Part shown: piece by piece, positions 22,597-35,324 of the stretch
How positions within the stretch are numbered: position 1 is the stretch's first letter
Layout of the letters: the number at the start of each line of letters is the position of its first letter
From: Pictodentalium vernedei
Taxonomy: Eukaryota > Mollusca > Scaphopoda > Dentaliida > Dentaliidae
Assembly (NCBI GenBank): GCA_031216915.1
Contig: CM062289.1
Span: 441,883,587 to 441,947,586 of the forward strand
Reading direction: 5' to 3'
Length of the DNA stretch: 64,000 bases
Notes under the pieces: model-generated
What the model was told of the DNA's origin: nothing
Databases searched by the model: none
What the model saw: only the letters and a program-made list of their open reading frames with translations
Translations under genes and position numbers: made by a program

Positions 22597-24976
22597 GGGT
22601 AAGAAACAAGTGGCCCCAAGGGGCCTGAGGGCGCTCACCTGACATGGTAGCCTAAATATCAACCCGGAGAATTGATTTCAACAAGTTGCATCTGCTCCTC
22701 CTAAGAAAAGCTTATACCAAATATCCAAAGATTCTGACCAGTGGATCTAAAAAAAAAAGAAGATTTTTAAAGAATATTCCTCATACTGAACTAAGTTATA
22801 ATTCGGGCTCCCACAGTGAGTCCAAATATGGACCTAGGGACTTGGCTTTAACAAACTTGAATCTCACCCCCCTAAGCATGGCGCATACCAAATATCAAAA
22901 GATTCTGCCTGCTGGATCTTGAGAAGAAGATTTTTAAAGAAAATTCCTCATTTTGAACTAAGTTACAATTCAAGCTCCCACAGTGAGTCCAAATATGGAC
23001 CTAGGGACTTGGCTTGAACAAACTTGAATCTCACCCCCTAAGCATGGTGCATACCAAATATCAAAAGATTCTGCCTGCTGGATCTTGAGAAGAAGATTTT
23101 CAAAGAAATTGGCCTGAAATGCACTAAGTTCGAATTCAAGCTTCTATAGTGAGCCCAAATATGAATCTAGGGAGCCGATTTGAACAAACTTGAATCAGAT
23201 CCACACCACAATGTTGCGTACCAAATATCAAAAGATTCTGCCTGCTGAATCTGGAGAAGAAGATTTTTTAAGAAATTTGCCTGAAATGTACTAAGTTCGA
23301 ATTCGAGCTTCTATACTGAGCCCAAATATAAACCCAGGGGGCTGATTTGAACAAACTTAAATCAGATCCACACCACAATGTTGCATACCAAATATCAAAA
23401 GATTCTGCCTGCTGGATCTGGAGAAGATTTTTTAAGAAATTTGCCTGAAATGCACTAAGTTCGAATTCGGGTTTCTATAGTGTGCCCAAATATGAATCCA
23501 GGGGGGGCTGATTTGAACAAACTTGAATCAGATCCACCCCACAATGTTGCATATCAAATATCAAAAGATTCTACCTGCTGGATCTGGAGAAGAAGATTTT
23601 TTAAGAAATTTGCCTAAAATGCACTAAGTTCGAATTCGAGCTTCTATACTGAGCCCAAATATAAACCCAGGTGGCCGATTTGAACAAACTTGAATCAGAT
23701 CCATACCTCAATGTTGCATGCCAAATATCAAAAGATTCTGCCTGCTGGATCTGGAGAAGAAGATTTTTTAAGAAATTTGCCTGAAATGCACTACGATCGA
23801 ATTCGGGCTTCTATAGTGAGCCCAAATATAAACCCAGGGGGCCGATTTGAACAAACTTGAAACAGATCCACACCACAATGTTGCATACCAAATATCAAAA
23901 CATTCTGCCTGCTGGATCTGGAGAAGAATTTTTAAGAAATTTGCCTGAAATGCACTAAGTTCGAATTCGGGTTTCTATAGTGAGCCCAAATATGAATCCA
24001 GGGGGGCTGATTTGAACAAACTTGAATCAGATCCACCCCACAATGTTGCATACCAAATATCAAAAGATTCTGCCTGCTGGATCTGGAGAAGATTTTTTAA
24101 GAAATTTGCCTGAAATGCACTAAGTTCGAAATCAGGCTCCTATACTGAGCCCAAATATGAACCCAGGGGGCTGATTTGAACAAACTTGAATCAGATCCAC
24201 CCTACAATGTTGCATACCAAATATCAAAAGATTCTGCTGCTGGATCTGGAGAAGAAGATTTTTTAATCTTTTTCCCATTACCTACAGTGTTAAAAAGTGC
24301 TGACTCCGCACTTTTTCAAAGTCCTGAAAAAAGTACCTTGTGATCAAACCGATAGGGAGTTTTTTTAACCACTCTATTCTACTGGATAAAAGTAAGCTTT
24401 ATACAAAATAAGAATTCCCTGTGCCATGTAGTTTGGGAGATACGGCAGTTTTAAGGTTTTTCCTATTTTTAGCTCCCGAGGTTCCCAATGCAATGAGAAG
24501 TTTTTTTTTGCATCAATCAACTACTTATGACCCATTATTGCCTCATATCAAATTTGGTTCAAATTGACCTGACGGTTCTGAAAATAGAAATTTTAGACGT
24601 GGCCAAAATTTTTGCCCCTCCCATAACGAAGGCAAATAATGCCCGACAAACTTCTCTTGAACAAACTTGAGTCTACACCTCAAAAGGAAGCTGCATACCA
24701 AATATCAAGTTTCTGCTATTGCTGGTTCTTGAGAAGAAGATTTTTTAAGAATTGGAGCATTTTTGCCCCATCCCTCTGCTCAATAGGAGCCGAAACCTAA
24801 TTTGACAAAAAATCAAAATGCCCTTATATAACCCCTACTCACATGAAATTTCATTAATATGTGGCCAGTGGTTTTGGAGAAAAAGGCCCAAACACCACCT
24901 TCATGACGGATGCCGGACACGGGCGAAAAGTGATCAGAAAAGCTCACCCTGACTTTCAGTCAGGTGAGCTAATAAT
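22597..24976. mobile_element. Bivalve-type element with ten-unit internal array
   Basis: Starts CAAGTGGCCCCAAGGGGCCTG then CGCTCACCTGAC and ends GTCAGGTGAGCTAATAA, giving short inverted ends. The interior holds ten units with CTGCCTGCTGGATCT-like blocks at 22734, 22905, 23071, 23238, 23405, 23571, 23738, 23905, 24070 and 24234, a spacing of 164-171 bp. The last 700 bp are non-repeated. No coding potential. Confidence 0.78.
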
Positions 24977-25457
24977 CTGAAAGCAGATAAAAAAAAAGTG
25001 TGACCACTCCTGCATTGTTATGTTTCCAGTTACCCATAAAAAATGCTAATCAGATCTTGGAACTTACCTGTATGCTTTATCCAGCTGGATAAAAAAAAAC
25101 AGCTTTAACAATTTTCTGAATGAAACAAATCCTGCCACTATGGCAAGCATTTAAATTGCTGTAAGCAGCACAATTTATTTCAGCATTTCTCTTTGTTGTT
25201 GCTGCCTTTCAAAGACAATTTCCGAGGACTGACTTTTTATTAATTTCATCTCCTTGTATTGCAGAATGGGTGGCAATAAAATGAATACAAACTCCTTACT
25301 TAAATCCATGGGAATAATGACCTGCATTATTTCCAAAAAGCAGAATTGAAACTTATGTTATTTCTCCAATATTTGCCACAAAAACTTTGCTTATAGCTCA
25401 TCATTGGAACATGCTCATTAAGCTCATTTCACTGAGGGATTATGGCTATGTTTTTAA

Positions 25458-25700
25458 CCCTTTACCCAATGTAACGGCCAAAACCAGCCAGTGCTATTCT
25501 AAAAAATCGCCAATTAATTTTCATTATTTTTTCATTTTTTGCCTCAAAAACATAGGTTATGACCCCTCGTTGGAACGAGCTCGTCGAGCTCGTTCCAACG
25601 AGGGGTCATAACCTATGTTTTTGAGACAAAAAATGAAAAAAATTAGTTATTCAAGAATTATTTTTGCAAGTGTCGTCTTTTTTCTATGTTAGGTAAAGGG
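25458..25700. mobile_element. piggyBac-like MITE, family B
   Basis: 243 bp. TTAA on the left; the right flank has decayed to TTAT. Near-perfect core palindrome centred on GAGCTCGTCGAGCTC. Confidence 0.87.
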
Positions 25701-26504
25701 TTATGTCTTTTTTCTTATGAGTCATCTTCTGCTGGCATTAGATGTAGGGTTAAAGGGACTGGTAGCCATAGACTGTATCATCAGGAGCCTGGACCCTGCA
25801 TAATTTGTATCAGGAAGGGTTGTAACTCAAAAACACAAGCACAATTTCTGTACCTGTTCTCTTTCAGTAGATGACAACCAAAGAAAACATCAGGAAAGGT
25901 CAGAAAATACTCCTGCACCTCTCAAACTCACCAATGAGTAGCCAATAGCATACTTGGACATATGAAAGAAATAAGATAATTGCGCCCAAATTATGTGGAG
26001 TTCGAAACTTTTTCCAAAGTTTTGCAGTGTTTCGGCAATATATTCTTTGTCCAGGTTTCCTGGATGCTTGTAATATAGCTTAGAGCTTACCTTCGGATCA
26101 AACAATGCAACAGATAAAAATTAATTTTTTAAACGACCCACAGAGTTTGCCATAGAAAAGCAATCGGCGTCAACAGATAAATCTAAATGCAGATGCTGTC
26201 AACGGCAATTGCTTTTCTGTGGCGAATTTCATATGATCATTTACTTAAAGCTTGAGATCTATTGTATTCATGTTTGTGTCATTTTTCAATGCCAATGCGT
26301 AATTTACATTCAAATAGACCTTTGGCTCAACACTGGAAAACTAAGAAGCCATCTCAAGTTAGTCGAGTAAACTTACGTCAAAGGGTGTTGGGAGGGAACC
26401 AGTGATAATGGTGAAGACCGATAGCAAGGGGTTGTAGACTACCATTTTAAGACGGGGGATCTAAAACCTAAAATTTACGCCAAGAAGAAAATACCGGTGC
26501 TTTT

Positions 26505-27420
26505 TCTCCAACCATGCAGGCCATATCCATATTTGCCATTGTGCCCAAATTAGACAGATCTAAAGGTCTGGGACTACGATCCCTAACAAGGGGTGGGGGG
26601 GGGGGGGAACTAGGCTATCACGATTCACCTCAGTTATCTGTCTTTGATACCCTAGTTCCAAAGGCCACAAATTTAATAAGTATGATACCACTCACATCAG
26701 AGACACGATGTGTGTCAACCAGTGATTGTATGGAAAGTTTCTGTATGGACTAAAATAGAACTCCCGCAATGTAATAATTAACTCTGAATATGTCACAATG
26801 ATTATACGCCCAACGGATTATTCATATAGCGCAAATGTATCAGATGTATTATCTCCATCTTCATGGTGCTTGCATAATTTTATCTCTCCAACAAATTTGG
26901 CCAATTTTCTCCGACGGTGGGGGTGGTGGCATGGCTAACCCTCCGTCAAACAACCCATTAATATCAAATCCAACCAAAATGTGCATCTCACTGCCTGTCC
27001 AACAGGCATGTGTCAAACTTAAATTACATTTCAATACACATGCCATTTGTTTTGATGACCAAGTGTCTTGACAACTCAAATCTTCTTTCACCATCTCAAC
27101 TACGAACAGTTTGAGAGGGTCAGGATTTCTTTGACATTCGCTTCATATGCCAACTCTCATATTTTGAAAAGGCTGCATTCAACATTTCTTCCATGTGACA
27201 GGTCATCTGAAAAGATACCGAAAAACAGATGAAGCTAAACGCAGATATTGACAAAATTCAACATGCAAGCAAGGACGTGGCTAAAGGTTTCCAATTGGGA
27301 GGGGGGGGGGGGGGGGGGGTAGGGCAGTGAATTTCCAACTAGAAAGGGACTGGGAGGGGGTCCCTCCCCCTAGCTGGAAATTCACTACCGAGACAGATTT
27401 TGAAAATGAAGCCATAAAAG
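26505..27420. other. Unassigned region with G tracts and an inverted repeat
   Basis: G tracts at about 26594-26608 and 27300-27320. An inverted repeat CAGTGAATTTCCAACTAG / CTAGCTGGAAATTCACT spans 27326-27390. Short frames are low-complexity. Flanking sequence (25705-26505, 27420-28028) shows no gene I can support apart from a 70-bp hairpin at about 26150-26222. Confidence 0.4.
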
Positions 27421-28028
27421 GGGGGCACAAAATTGATTCTAGTAACTGAAATGCCTACACATTTATGATAGAATTATCAGGTTATTATTTATTTGGTATT
27501 ATTCTGGGAACTGAATATGTGGTAAATAAATGCTCAAGCTGAGAACTCTGAGCAACTCACACTGTTCTAACATTAAATAAGATCTTCATTTTCGATGTTT
27601 AATCATTTTGTAACTGTGAACGATGGAATTAACTCAGGATAACGATTTTACACGATGTGATTTTCTTGAAGTGCATTTCGAGAATTTTTCTATGACGGTA
27701 AATAAACATACTATAGAAATCTCGTACCGATTGACATCATGCATACTTATGAAGATCGATATTGCGTACACTGTAGTTGTAAATAGTAACAGTTAGAATT
27801 TTTGCCGATTTGAAACCGAGTTGGAATTTTGGGAAGTAAAGGAGACATCAGCATCACCAAAGAAGCACTAAAATCCAGATAGATGGAATTTCCAACTATA
27901 CATGACTTGCCCCCTGAATTTCCAACTATAGGAAATTTTGGCCCGACATCCTCCTGTCAGAACTCCAGGGAAGATTTGGATATAAATGGTAACAGTGCTC
28001 ATATCTATCAATGCAGTTCAGAGATATA

Positions 28029-28270
28029 TAGTACATGGAGAGTGGATTGTGACTAAATCACCCGTGGTGTGGAGTTACCTCCCAAAGTATCACTTTCAAA
28101 TTCCGTATAAAAAGACAAAAAACGCAAGCAATGTTTTGGCCAATAGACCTCTGTTCCCTTAGCTGTAAGTTGCTTGTGCTTGTTATGCTTTGTAACAAAT
28201 TTGTAATTATTGCTTGAGTGGAGTCTCCACTTTGCAGGTGATTTAGTGATAGTACACTCTGAACATACTG
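28029..28270. mobile_element. Tc1/mariner-like MITE (CAGTACATGG family)
   Basis: 242 bp, left end TAGTACATGGAGAGTGGATT (one change), right end ACATACTG then TA; core palindrome degraded. Confidence 0.78.
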
Positions 28271-28785
28271 TAAATAGTAATCACATCGATTAAATGTAAA
28301 TCAAAGGAGAAAAATTAACTTAATTGCAGGAAAAAATTATAAACAAGCTATTAACTGAAAAAAGAATGTTTTCATTTTTGGAATTCACTTTAAAAAATTC
28401 CCCACAATCCAGTACAAGTATTGCCATTGGTTCCTTGAATCCTGCACCTTATGTAACATGTAAGCAACCAAGTCTGCATTTTGCATCAATGTATATTTTC
28501 ATGTATTGAGTGATATGGCAGTTATCAATGTTTTTACAACCAGAAAATATGACTAACCCTGTGCATTTCACAGGGTTAGTCATACTTTCTGGTTATAAGA
28601 ATATTCATTATTAACTGAGTAACTAACCCTGTGCACTGTACAGCTTTAGTGTACATTTCATCTATGTCAATTCTTTACACAAAGTAATGACAAAAACCGG
28701 CCTGTACTATTCTCAAAAAGCTTTCAAACTCACTTTAAGACCCCTCATTGAAAAATGTATTCTATTTTCAATTAAAAGCTTGTTT

Positions 28786-29177
28786 AGACCACACAAAGTA
28801 GATCTTCTGTTTCTCAGGGCATTATTTGTGAAATTGCATGCGGGCGAGCGTTTTTTTATTTTATTTTTTATTTCAGTAATTACATTTTTGCCATCAAAAG
28901 TTCATGTTCTTGGTTCAAGTTTTAGGCCATAATCTACAGAATAGTGTATTCCATCCCTTGAGTGCAAGAAGGCGTTGCAATGCTAAAGCATTACAAAGCC
29001 TTCTTGCACTCAAGGGGCAAATTCATCAATTTTTTTAACTTGGATAAAATATCAGCCATAAACCATTTAATTTTTATTTTTTTTAAGTTTAAATTGGTTA
29101 TAAAAAGAGAGCATGCGGTAGCCAAAAGGACCATGTGGGAGGGCCTGAGAAACAGATTTTTAATTTTTTTAGGCCTT
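28786..29177. mobile_element. MITE with CTGTTTCTCAGG ends
   Basis: Inverted blocks CTGTTTCTCAGG (28807) and GGCCTGAGAAACAG (to 29155), core palindrome GAGTGCAAGAAGGCGTTGCA near 28959-29016. Two relatives at 30194 and 44228. Confidence 0.65.
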
Positions 29178-29229
29178 ATAATAAAATGCTGATTCTTATC
29201 TAGTCTAAAAGTGAGACTTCAACTGTCCC

Positions 29230-30180
29230 AGAAAGTTTTTTGCCATTTAACTAGAGGTACTGTGAGCAAGCTCACAAAGTGATACCCCCCAAGCCTCAGT
29301 TGTATCCTTTTTGGTACATTAAAATGTATAAGTTAGATTATCTCCCCTTGGAAATGTTAGAATGGAATTATATTGCTTCATGCACATCTTCATATGGAGT
29401 TCTTCCATTGTGTAAAGTTTCATGAAAATTCTTCAAACGGTTTAGGAGGAGTTGCGCTTATAAAGAAGGACAGACGGACAGACAGACGGATGGACAGGAT
29501 GATTCCTATATACCCCCCCCCCCAACTTTGTGTGCGGTGGGGGGGGGGGGGGGGGGGGGGCGCGTGGTACAATTACCTGATAAACAAGAGATTCACTCAG
29601 AAGTGACTATGCCCCCCTATGTGGCAATGACCTTGATCTGTTACCTTGAGACATGAATATTGATGATTTTCAGTGTAACCTTGAAATGTGACCTTGACTT
29701 TACAGATCTAGCTGTGGTGTGCGACACATCCACCCGTTGTCCTTTATAATAAAGCGAAGTTAGATGATTGTAGCCCTAATAGTTTTGGAGCTATGCTTGA
29801 GACACGATTTGTGACCCTGAACATATGAAGGTCAATTGTGACCTTCACCTTGCAGATGCGGCAGAAACTATCATACGCGACACAACTTCTGACTGTCCTT
29901 AATATTTGTAAAAAGTTTAACAATTGTACTATGATTCGTTTCTGAGTTATGGCTGAGACACGAATATTGACCAATTTTTACTGTGACCTTGACCTTGAAG
30001 GTACAAACTCAGCTATGGTGTGTGACACATCCTCCCATGGTCCTTTATAATTGTGTGAAGTTTGATGACTGTGGCCCTAACAGTTTTCGAGTTATTGGCT
30101 CGAACACACACACATGGACGGACACACACACACACACACGGATGGATACACGCACACTTCAATCACTATATGCCACCTGA
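29230..30180. repeat. Bivalve-type repeat with GACCTTGA modules and simple repeats
   Basis: Contains TGTGAGCAAGCTCACAAAGTG, (GACGGACA)n, C and G tracts (29512-29560), several TGTGACCTTGA modules, and (CA)n at 30103-30140. No coding potential. Confidence 0.6.
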
Positions 30181-30193
30181 CTTAAAACATTTG

Positions 30194-30257
30194 TGGCCCC
30201 ACAAAGTACATCAGTTTCGCAGGCCATTTTTTTGTAAAATTGCATGTGGGAGGCCTA

Positions 30258-30288
<31 letters not shown>

Positions 30289-30586
30289 CTTTTTATTTTT
30301 GTAATTATTTCTTTGCCTTCAAAGGTTCATGTTCTTGATTTGTTTTAGGCCTCATAATCAGAATAGCATGGGAGGTGGTGTATTTCGTCCCTTGAGTGCA
30401 AGAAAGCTTTGCATTAATGCTAAAGCACTTAAAGGACAAATTTATCAATTTTATTAACTTGGGTATAATATTAGACATAAACCATTTAATTTTTATTTTT
30501 GGGGGGTTTGCAATGGTTTTAAAAAGAGTGCAATCGGCAGCCAAAAGAGGGCCTGAGTAACAGATTTTTAACTTTTTTAAGCCTAA
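30194..30586. mobile_element. MITE with CTGTTTCTCAGG ends, second copy
   Basis: Same order of blocks as 28786-29177 with a (GCAG)n expansion at about 30243-30291. The core palindrome is incomplete. Confidence 0.6.
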
Positions 30587-30717
30587 CAAATAAAACTGGA
30601 TGGAGAGTAGTAATCCAGAATTCTGATGCTCATAACATAGAATTATCTGAATTTGAAACTATTTATTTCCAAATTGAAGTATTTTATTAGTTAGAAACGT
30701 GGCTAATTACATCATGC

Positions 30718-31103
30718 GGGGGCGCGGTGGCATTACGGTAACCGGTTCTCGGCAGATCACCGAAGTTAAGCAACATCGAGCCTGGTTAGTCCTCAGTTGG
30801 GTGACCGTCTGAGCGATCGATTCGGATTCCCGCGTTGTGTCCTTGGGCAAGGCAATTAACCCCAATTGTCCACATGGGGGCACGATAATGCCGTGTGCTA
30901 AGGCGTACTGCACGTTGATGGTGCGTATGTCTTCAACCAATCTAAGCCTGCCTGTGCTGCAGTGCAGATTTACGATGTTGGGGAGCTGGCAGCTGCTCGT
31001 CGTTGCTCGGTGGTTCTCTCCGGGTACTCCGGCTTCCTCCACCCATAAAACTGTCACGGTCATGATTAGCCATTGTGCATAAATATGTGACCTTAAACAC
31101 CAA

Positions 31104-31143
<40 letters not shown>
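30718..31143 (+). mobile_element. SINE, 5S rRNA-like head, tail type a
   Basis: The head contains CCGGTTCTCGGCAGATCACC and GAAGTTAAGCAACATCGAGC then CTGGTTAGT, clearly 5S-rRNA-derived. Body and tail are as in the tRNA-headed copies, with a long (AAAT)n. Target duplication AATTACATCATGC at 30705-30717, repeated at 31145-31157. Confidence 0.92.
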
Positions 31144-31148
<5 letters not shown>

Positions 31149-31305
31149 ACATCATGCAAAAATTACTTCTGAAAACTCTTCTGCTTTCAGATCTGAGTGC
31201 AAGGGTTAAGTATGAAATTAATTTATTGTTAGTGGGCTCATACTGGGAGCCTCTATTTGGACTTCACTATGCAGGTGTCATTAAAATGTTTTTACATTAT
31301 TAGAA

Positions 31306-31841
31306 CAGTGAAACCCACTTAATTGTACATTTTTATTGTATTTCGCTTACATCACCATACCATTTACCATATCTTCATAAAGAATTTGCCCTGCTTATTG
31401 CATGCTGGTTGGAGAGAAAACTCCTATTAATGAGTTGAGTGCTAGAAGCCACTATCAAGGCTGTATTGACAAGTGTTGGAAGCCACTTTAGTGGCGTTAC
31501 ACTGTATGCATTAGGTCCGTGTTGCAAGCAGTAGAAGAAATTTTTTCCATTTAACATTGTTTTGCTGCAATTTGTTGGAGAGTGCCTACTGACACTCTCC
31601 AATAAATTGTAACAAAATAATTATTTAAGAACAAGATCATGCTAACCCAAGTCTACTATGCTGGTAGCATAGTATCTTTGAAAAAAATACCTGTTTCAAA
31701 TCACCTTTGAAAAATAATTTAGCACTCAACCAGCTAATTGAATTCAAAATTTTGTAATTTGTCGATGAATTCCTCCGAAATCGACTGAATTCCCTGCATT
31801 TTTTTGAGAATTTTGGTCTCAATACATACATTATAGGCATT
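31306..31841. mobile_element. CAGTGGAGCC-family MITE, left half with inserted MITE
   Basis: Left end CAGTGAAACCCACTTAATTG. Interrupted at 31431-31733 by the GAGAGTGCC MITE, resumes to about 31841. The right half is missing. Confidence 0.6.
31431..31733. mobile_element. GAGAGTGCC palindromic MITE
   Basis: Ends GTTGAGTGCTAGAA / TTTAGCACTCAAC, core TGGAGAGTGCCTACTGACAC. Inserted in a CAGTGGAGCC MITE, with TAA on both sides as a possible 3-bp duplication (PIF/Harbinger-like). Confidence 0.6.
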
Positions 31842-31974
31842 TAACCCTTGAGGGCAGAGAGATTTTTACATATGTTTGCAACTCTATGACAGTCTACATC
31901 CTGTGATTTTGCTGCTGTATTTAGGAAAGGCTTGGCTGCCTGCATAGGCAGCCAAGACTTGCCTAAAAACAACT

Positions 31975-32363
31975 ATTATTATTATTTATTGGTGTTTAAG
32001 GTCATACACTTATGCACAATAGCTAATTATGACCGTGACAGTTTTACGGGTGGAGGAAGCCGGAGTACCAGCAGAGAACCTCTGAGCAATGCCGAGCAGC
32101 TGCAAGCTCCCCAACAACGTAACTCAGCATTGCAGCACAGGCAGGGTTAGATTGGTTGAAGACATGAGTACCACCGACGTGCAGTATGCCTTAGTATCAT
32201 GCCCCCATGTGGACAATCGGGGTTAAGTGTCTTGCCCAAGGAAACAACACTGGAGTCTGAATCGATCACTCAGATGGTCACCCATCTGAGGATTAACCGG
32301 GCTCGACATTGCTCAACTTCGGTGATCTGATGAAAACTGGTTACTGCAATGCCACCGTGCCCC
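31975..32363 (-). mobile_element. SINE, 5S rRNA-like head, tail type a
   Basis: Tail a complement (TGGTGTTTAAGGTCATACAC), body, and the 5S-like head complement (GTGATCTGATGAAAACTGG) ending in CCACCGTGCCCC. No clear target duplication. Confidence 0.85.
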
Positions 32364-32749
32364 AAGTCAATTAAAACACTAATAATCAACTTGAGTCCCA
32401 CAATAATAACGACTCGTCATTTCCCAATGTCTTTGAATTGAAGGCTCCCAAAATGTTTGAGTTCAATCGAAGGGAAATAACTCCAAATCAAACAAGCAAA
32501 TTCAGTGAATTCATGTCTCCCAATGGGCAGCAGTTCCAAAGGGAATTAATGCATTCAGTGGAATATAGTTGAGTTGCAAGTGGAAGTTATTGAGAAGAGA
32601 CAGAACAGACAGTGCTTCAGACAGTGGTTATCAGATTTATTTTCACTGAGGTCACTGTCAAAGCAAGTGAAGTGATGTGGAGTATAACTGTGAGAATCAC
32701 TAAAAATTAAGACTGTATGATAAGACATATTACATTAAACTGATGTGAA

Positions 32750-34645
32750 AAGTAATCCATATATGAAATTTCATTGAAATTGGTTGGCTCTAAGGAAAGT
32801 TAGAGTCTGGAAACCATCAGCCAATCAAACTGAAGCAACCTAATTAAATATGCACGGAAAATGCACATGTTCGAACTTGGACCCACAACTGATGAAAGTG
32901 ATCTACTACTCAAATTTCATCGAAATCGACTGACTGTAAGGAAAGTTAGAGTCTGGAAATGAAAAACACGGAAGGTGTGCACTTACTGTGTATTAGTAGT
33001 AGCACTGAATAAATCAAAGTTTCCCAAATTTGCATAATTTTTGCACGAGAACAAAACCTGTATTATATGTGATGTATTGCATGTTACTAAATATTCATAC
33101 AAAAATTTATTCAAATCCGAACTTTCATATAGAAGTTATGTACAAAAAAACTGATTACACCCAATTTCTGAACAAAATGGCGGCTGGCGGCCATCTTGAA
33201 TTTTGGACCGAACCCCAAAACACATATTCTGGTCTCACAATGATAACAAAGATACCCAAGAAGTTTCGTGAAGATCGGTTCATAAATACAGCTTTTAGTC
33301 ATAGGTGCGTTGACGCACGGGGCAGACGGACAGGCAGACGGACAGATTTTCGGTACAAAATTTCCCACATTCAAACTTGACCTAGGTATTGATAAAAGTA
33401 ATCCATATATGAAATTTCATCAAAATCTGTTGATTTTAAGGAAAGTTAGAGTCTGGAAACCGTCAGCCAATCAAATTTCAGCAACCTAATTAAATATGCA
33501 TGGAAAATGCCCATATTCGAACTTGGACCCACAATTGATGAAAGTGATCTACTACCCAAATTTCATCAAAATCGACTGACTGCAAGGACAGTTAGAGTCT
33601 GGAAACAAAAAACACGGAAGGTGTGCACTTACTGTGTATTAGTAGTAGCAGGGGGGGCGCGGTGGCTCAGTTTGTTAGAGGTGCAGACTGCAAGCCGAGA
33701 GGTTCTTGGTTCGAATCCCACCTGCGGCAGCTGCGTTGTGTCCTTGGGTAAGACACTTCACCCCCATTGCCCACATGGGGGCACGGTGACGTTGTGTACT
33801 AAGGTGTACTGCACGTCGATGGTGCACCTGTCTTCAACCAATGCTAACCCTGCTTATATGGAGTTAGTATGTTGGGGAGCTGACAGTTGCTCGCCATTGT
33901 TCGGTGGTTCTCTCCGGCTTCCTCATCCCGTAAAACTGTCATGGTAATGATTAGCCAGTGTGCAAAAGTATGTGACCTTAAACACCAATAAATAAATTAA
34001 TAATTAGTAGTAGCACTGAATAAATCAAAGTTTCCCTAATTTGCATAATTTTTGCATGAGAACAAAACCCGTATTATATGTGATATATTGCATGTTACTA
34101 AACATTCATACAAAAATTTATTCAGATTTGGAACTTTCAAAAAGAAGTTCTGTACAAAAAACTGATTTTTCCAATTTCAGAACAAAATGGCCACTGGTGG
34201 CCATCTTGAATTTTGGACCAAACCCCAAAACACATATTCTGGTCTCACAATAATAACAAATATAGCTAAGAAGTTTCGTGAAGATCGGTTCATAAATATG
34301 GCTTTTGGTCAGAGGTGAGTTGACGCACGGGGTAGACGGAAAGGCAGATGGACAGATTTTCGGTACAAAATTTCCCACATTCGATCTTGACCTACGTATT
34401 GATAAAAGTAATTCATATATTAAATTTCATCGAAATCGGTTGATTTTAAGGAAAGTTAAGAGTCTCGAAACCGTCAGCCAATCAAATTTCAGCAAACTAA
34501 TTAAATATGCATGGAAAATGCCCATATCCGAACTTGGATCCACAATTGATGAAAGTGATCTACTACCCAAATTTCATTGAAATTCGGTCATTGTAAGGAA
34601 AGTTAGAGTCTGGAAACGAAAAACACAGGACGGAAGGATGGAAGG
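32750..34645. repeat. Tandem repeat of about 640 bp, 2.5 units, with a SINE inside
   Basis: AAGGAAAGTTAGAGTCTGGA blocks recur at about 32797, 33438 and 34450, and GAATAAATCAAAGTTTCCC at 33008 and 34018. Allowing for the SINE (365 bp with duplication), the spacing is about 640 bp. Fragments such as GGGCAGACGGACAGGCAGAC suggest a bivalve-type repeat. Short frames here are not genes. Confidence 0.75.
33651..34002 (+). mobile_element. SINE, tRNA-Cys-like head, tail type a
   Basis: Complete copy with A and B boxes (GGTTCGAATCC) and the 13-bp duplication ATTAGTAGTAGCA at 33638-33650 and 34003-34015. The neighbouring unit of the host tandem repeat (about 32994-33006) shows the empty site. Confidence 0.93.
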
Positions 34646-35324
34646 ACACCCCCAATTTAATATCTCCCATTTTTTTTAAAAAGCGTGAGACAATAAAATT
34701 CCTTCGTCTGCTTGTCCAAATAATTTTTCAACTGGTTTACTGGTTGACATGTTCCAGTTGTTTGAGGCTTCGACTATTCCTTTCCAATTTACCGGTTGAC
34801 ATTTTAAAGTTGTTTTAGGTTGCAACTATTCCTTTCGAAGTTTTATCTTTCTTGTTGAATAATAAAGAAATATGAGTTTCTTTCAGTTTTTCATTTTTAT
34901 CCAGGTTTTCATCATTGGAATGCCGTTTATGGATTATACAACAAAACTCGACACACTGAAGGGGCAGGGTAATAAATTTGTCACATAGTGTTTCAGCACG
35001 GTGTACAAGACTGTACTACCCTTCTGAGATTCTTATTTCCTTCGGCTTTCAGCCTCAGGAAATACGGATCCCAGAAGGTTAGTACAGTTCCGAACACTCC
35101 GCAGAAACAATGTGTAACTAATAATCTATATCTGCAGACATCCAGTAAAATGGTAAGGTAGAGATTGGAAGAGAGATCTGACTGCTCTTCCACGGGAAAA
35201 TATTTGAACTGCATTGGCCAAAGTCAAGGACAATGTCAAAGGAGAACGAACTAACAACAACAGCACTGCCAGGTGTGGCTAAATACGCCCGTTCTAAGTC
35301 AAAAAAGGGACATAACTCATGTAA
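34646..35324. other. Unassigned non-coding sequence
   Basis: An imperfect inverted repeat around AGAAGGTTAGTAC lies at 34990-35090; no other structure was recognised. Frames here have no acceptor/donor context. Confidence 0.4.

Noticed and set aside
25068..25084. Possible 17-bp micro-exon (CTGGATAAAGCATACAG) on the minus strand with a strong acceptor and donor, reading LDKAY in the p62 phase
   Set aside because: The five residues resemble the p62 C-terminal helix, but the expected preceding residues are missing and no following exon was found; too short to support.
25890..26105. Minus-strand frame of 71 codons with protein-like composition
   Set aside because: The apparent start coincides with a GTAAGC donor-like sequence, there is no acceptor, and stops lie close upstream in every frame.
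28324..28460. Plus-strand exon-like stretch after TTAATTGCAG ending ACAT|GTAAGC
   Set aside because: No pyrimidine tract, no recognisable protein and no partner exon.
30718..30830. 5S rRNA gene
   Set aside because: The match covers only the internal promoter part and continues into a SINE body; the same head is found in two other SINE copies.
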